Source of the DNA: Prevotellaceae bacterium | GTDB lineage: Bacteria > Bacteroidota > Bacteroidia > Bacteroidales > UBA932 | Length of the DNA: 24,360 nucleotides | Direction: 5' to 3' | Assembly (NCBI GenBank): GCA_031254635.1 | Contig: JAIRUB010000251.1 | Coordinates: 1 to 24,360, forward strand | Part shown: positions 22,986 to 24,360 of the stretch, one piece after another | How positions within the stretch are numbered: position 1 is the first letter of the stretch | Layout of the letters: each line of letters starts with the position of its first letter | Translations under genes and position numbers: made by a program | The notes under the pieces: generated by a model | The model's database searches: none | Told to the model about the DNA's origin: nothing | The model's input: only the letters and a program-made list of their open reading frames with translations

Positions 22986-23196
22986 TTAGGGCTTGATGGA
23001 ACATTTGTATTTTGCTGCCAGCTGAGAGTAGGTTTGCTTTCCAATACTGTATTCCTCCCAAAGAATTGAGTTGTTGAGCCGAAAACCACCTAAAAATTAC
23101 TTGCCACAACCATAACATTTATACAACTGAACACCCTTTACAAGTCCATCTTTTCGAATAATCGCACTGGAACAATAAAAGCATTTTTTGATTCAT
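22986..23196 (-). pseudogene. Zn-ribbon transposase N-terminal fragment
   Basis: From an ATG at 23194-23196, after correcting one extra A in an A6 run, the frame reads KCFYCSSAIIRKDGLVKG and LYKCYGCGK*FLGGFRLNN, then EEYSIGKQTYSQLAAKYKCSIK before a stop. The two CxxC pairs form a zinc ribbon, and GKQTYSQLA is a helix-turn-helix seen in Bacteroidetes transposases with a Zn-binding N-terminus (the 'IS256 variant, Zn-binding' type). It has one frameshift, one in-frame TAA (from CAA of GKQF) and no catalytic domain. The flanking gaps 22913-22985 and 23197-23419 show nothing else I can identify. Confidence 0.7.
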
Positions 23197-23419
23197 AACC
23201 TTTAACTTATGATAAAACAAACAAAGATAAAGATTTGCAAAGATTTTATCCTGAAAAATGTCCATTAAGCCCATTTTTTCGATAGAAAAAAAGAGAATAA
23301 AAAACAATTATTAACACGAAAAAAGGTCAACATATTTCAGGACATGACTCATTCAGGGATGAAGTATAAATCAATTTTGTATAATCCCTACATTTACCTT
23401 GGATCCTTTCACCCGTCAA

Positions 23420-24360
23420 TTACCTGCCGTATTTATGTTTTGCCGAAGGCAGGAATATTACGTTTAGATCGGGATCAGGCATATCAGAGTCAAGCGGATA
23501 CATAGGCCTGACAATGCGTTGGTAAGGGAGGTTCACCAAATCCTGGTCAACGCCTCCGCGTGTATGCGCCATCATCCAGTCGGCTTGCATATTGTACCAG
23601 TCGGGCACAAGATAACCCTGCTTAACCATTACTATATCCGCCTCACGCGGGTTTAGCCCTATGGCAGTCATTCTATTTTCAAAATGATAAGCATCGCGTC
23701 CTTGTGTTACGATGACATAGATGCTGCCTATTCTAATAACAGCCTCACTTTCACTTGAAAACATCACCGTACCCGCCAGTTTGACGGGACCTTCGAAACG
23801 CTTATCTTCAATAGCGCCCACCATCGCTTCGGCATGGCCGCCTACACCGGCGCTCTTTGCTGCAGCAATCATTTCGGGTCCGGGGATAGAAGCATAAATC
23901 ACCGTTTTTCCGTCTGAGGCTTTAAATTCGGAACGTTGCAGAAGTCGTGCCAATGTCCAGGTTACATCGCCTGAACCACCGCCTGTTGGATTATCGCCCA
24001 TATCGCTAATAAAAAAAGGTTTTTTGTTACCGGCAATAGCTGCATCTAAACATTCATCAAGCGATTTGGTAGGTGCCTCGAAATCGAATTGCTGTCGAAC
24101 CGACCAGAATTTTTCGGCAATTGTTTTTGCCGAAGTTCCTACCTGCTCCTTATCATCGCCTACCACCATTACCACAGCTTGGTTGCGAGGCTCGTCGGCC
24201 CAGGCGTATGAAATCCAAATAGCAGCATCAACAACGCCCGGAAGCGCTTCGATGTCGGGAATCATGGCATAGAGCGACTTGCCCGGCTCCACACGTGTGC
24301 TCGTCCTTTCGCCGGGGAGCAATATAGGAACAGCAACCCATGACTTGTAGGCGGGACGCC
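23420..24360 (-). CDS. MlrC/M81-family metallopeptidase-like protein, C-terminal part
   Basis: The frame is open from its TAA (23420-23422) to the right edge of the window; about 313 codons are seen and the N-terminus lies outside. The sequence fits the M81/MlrC (DUF1485 plus MlrC_C) family: LLPGERTSTRVEPGKSLYA, then the C-terminal domain from SDMGDNPTGGGSGDVTWT, and VMVKQGYLVPDWYN near the end. MlrC was named for cleaving linear microcystin, but most family members have unknown substrates. The Zn ligands lie in the N-terminal domain, mostly out of view, so activity cannot be judged. A GTG at 24322 is internal, not a start, since the frame continues upstream with YKSWVAVPI. Confidence 0.85.
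   Translation of the reverse strand, partial: RPAYKSWVAVPILLPGERTSTRVEPGKSLYAMIPDIEALPGVVDAAIWISYAWADEPRNQAVVMVVGDDKEQVGTSAKTIAEKFWSVRQQFDFEAPTKSLDECLDAAIAGNKKPFFISDMGDNPTGGGSGDVTWTLARLLQRSEFKASDGKTVIYASIPGPEMIAAAKSAGVGGHAEAMVGAIEDKRFEGPVKLAGTVMFSSESEAVIRIGSIYVIVTQGRDAYHFENRMTAIGLNPREADIVMVKQGYLVPDWYNMQADWMMAHTRGGVDQDLVNLPYQRIVRPMYPLDSDMPDPDLNVIFLPSAKHKYGR

Noticed and set aside
23119..23307. 62-codon minus-strand ORF starting upstream of 23196
   Set aside because: Its readable part is the frameshifted start of the zinc-ribbon transposase relic; the rest is AT-rich without motifs.

Overview
The window reads as chromosomal DNA of a Bacteroidetes (probably Bacteroidales) bacterium. The evidence is the promoters: at least nine genes or gene starts are preceded by the phylum-typical -7 box TAnnTTTG, several with a TTG/TTTG -33 element 19-22 bases upstream. 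The gene content also fits: a DUF4835/PorD-like protein beside recN and coaBC, a Bacteroidetes-type omega subunit, a BamD lipoprotein, and a GTPase-degenerate EF-G paralogue. Genus cannot be fixed from the sequence.

Layout. 1-470: broken IS1-family transposase, then tRNA-Asp with its own promoter and terminator. 586-2694: dCMP deaminase and an S41 C-terminal processing protease, translationally coupled. 2952-5254 (minus): rluB and era, coupled, with rluB carrying a repeat-built N-terminal extension of about 235 residues. 5337-6584: MacB/FtsX-type ABC permease. 6628-7590: dead IS630-type element with an intact promoter. 7591-9664: terminator-bearing intergenic region and an ArnT/GT39-type membrane glycosyltransferase (minus). 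9944-17458 (minus): compact run trxB, then bamD, rpoZ, coaBC, DUF4835, recN, nagB and a TonB-like protein. 17646-18257: tRNA-Pro and two gene relics (outer-membrane-barrel tail and msrA tail) fused at their missing 5' ends. 18277-20517: EF-G paralogue (EF-G2 type). 20580-23196: transposase graveyard with at least four fragments around an intact dusB. 23420-24360: C-terminal part of an MlrC/M81-family protein running off the right edge.

The intact genes are core functions: nucleotide supply, translation and rRNA/tRNA modification, CoA synthesis, DNA repair, envelope biogenesis and thiol redox. I see no defence system, CRISPR array, prophage or biosynthetic cluster. The unusual material is (i) a family of short word-like repeats (variants of ATTAATGAACAATG, TAACGAGTGAC, CTTGAACCTTGAAC, AATTCTCAATTTTC) that fill intergenic gaps, supply -33 elements, form gene ends and have expanded inside the rluB reading frame; (ii) many decayed transposases and gene relics, suggesting relaxed selection or a past IS expansion; and (iii) the EF-G paralogue, which lacks the residues normally needed for GTP hydrolysis.
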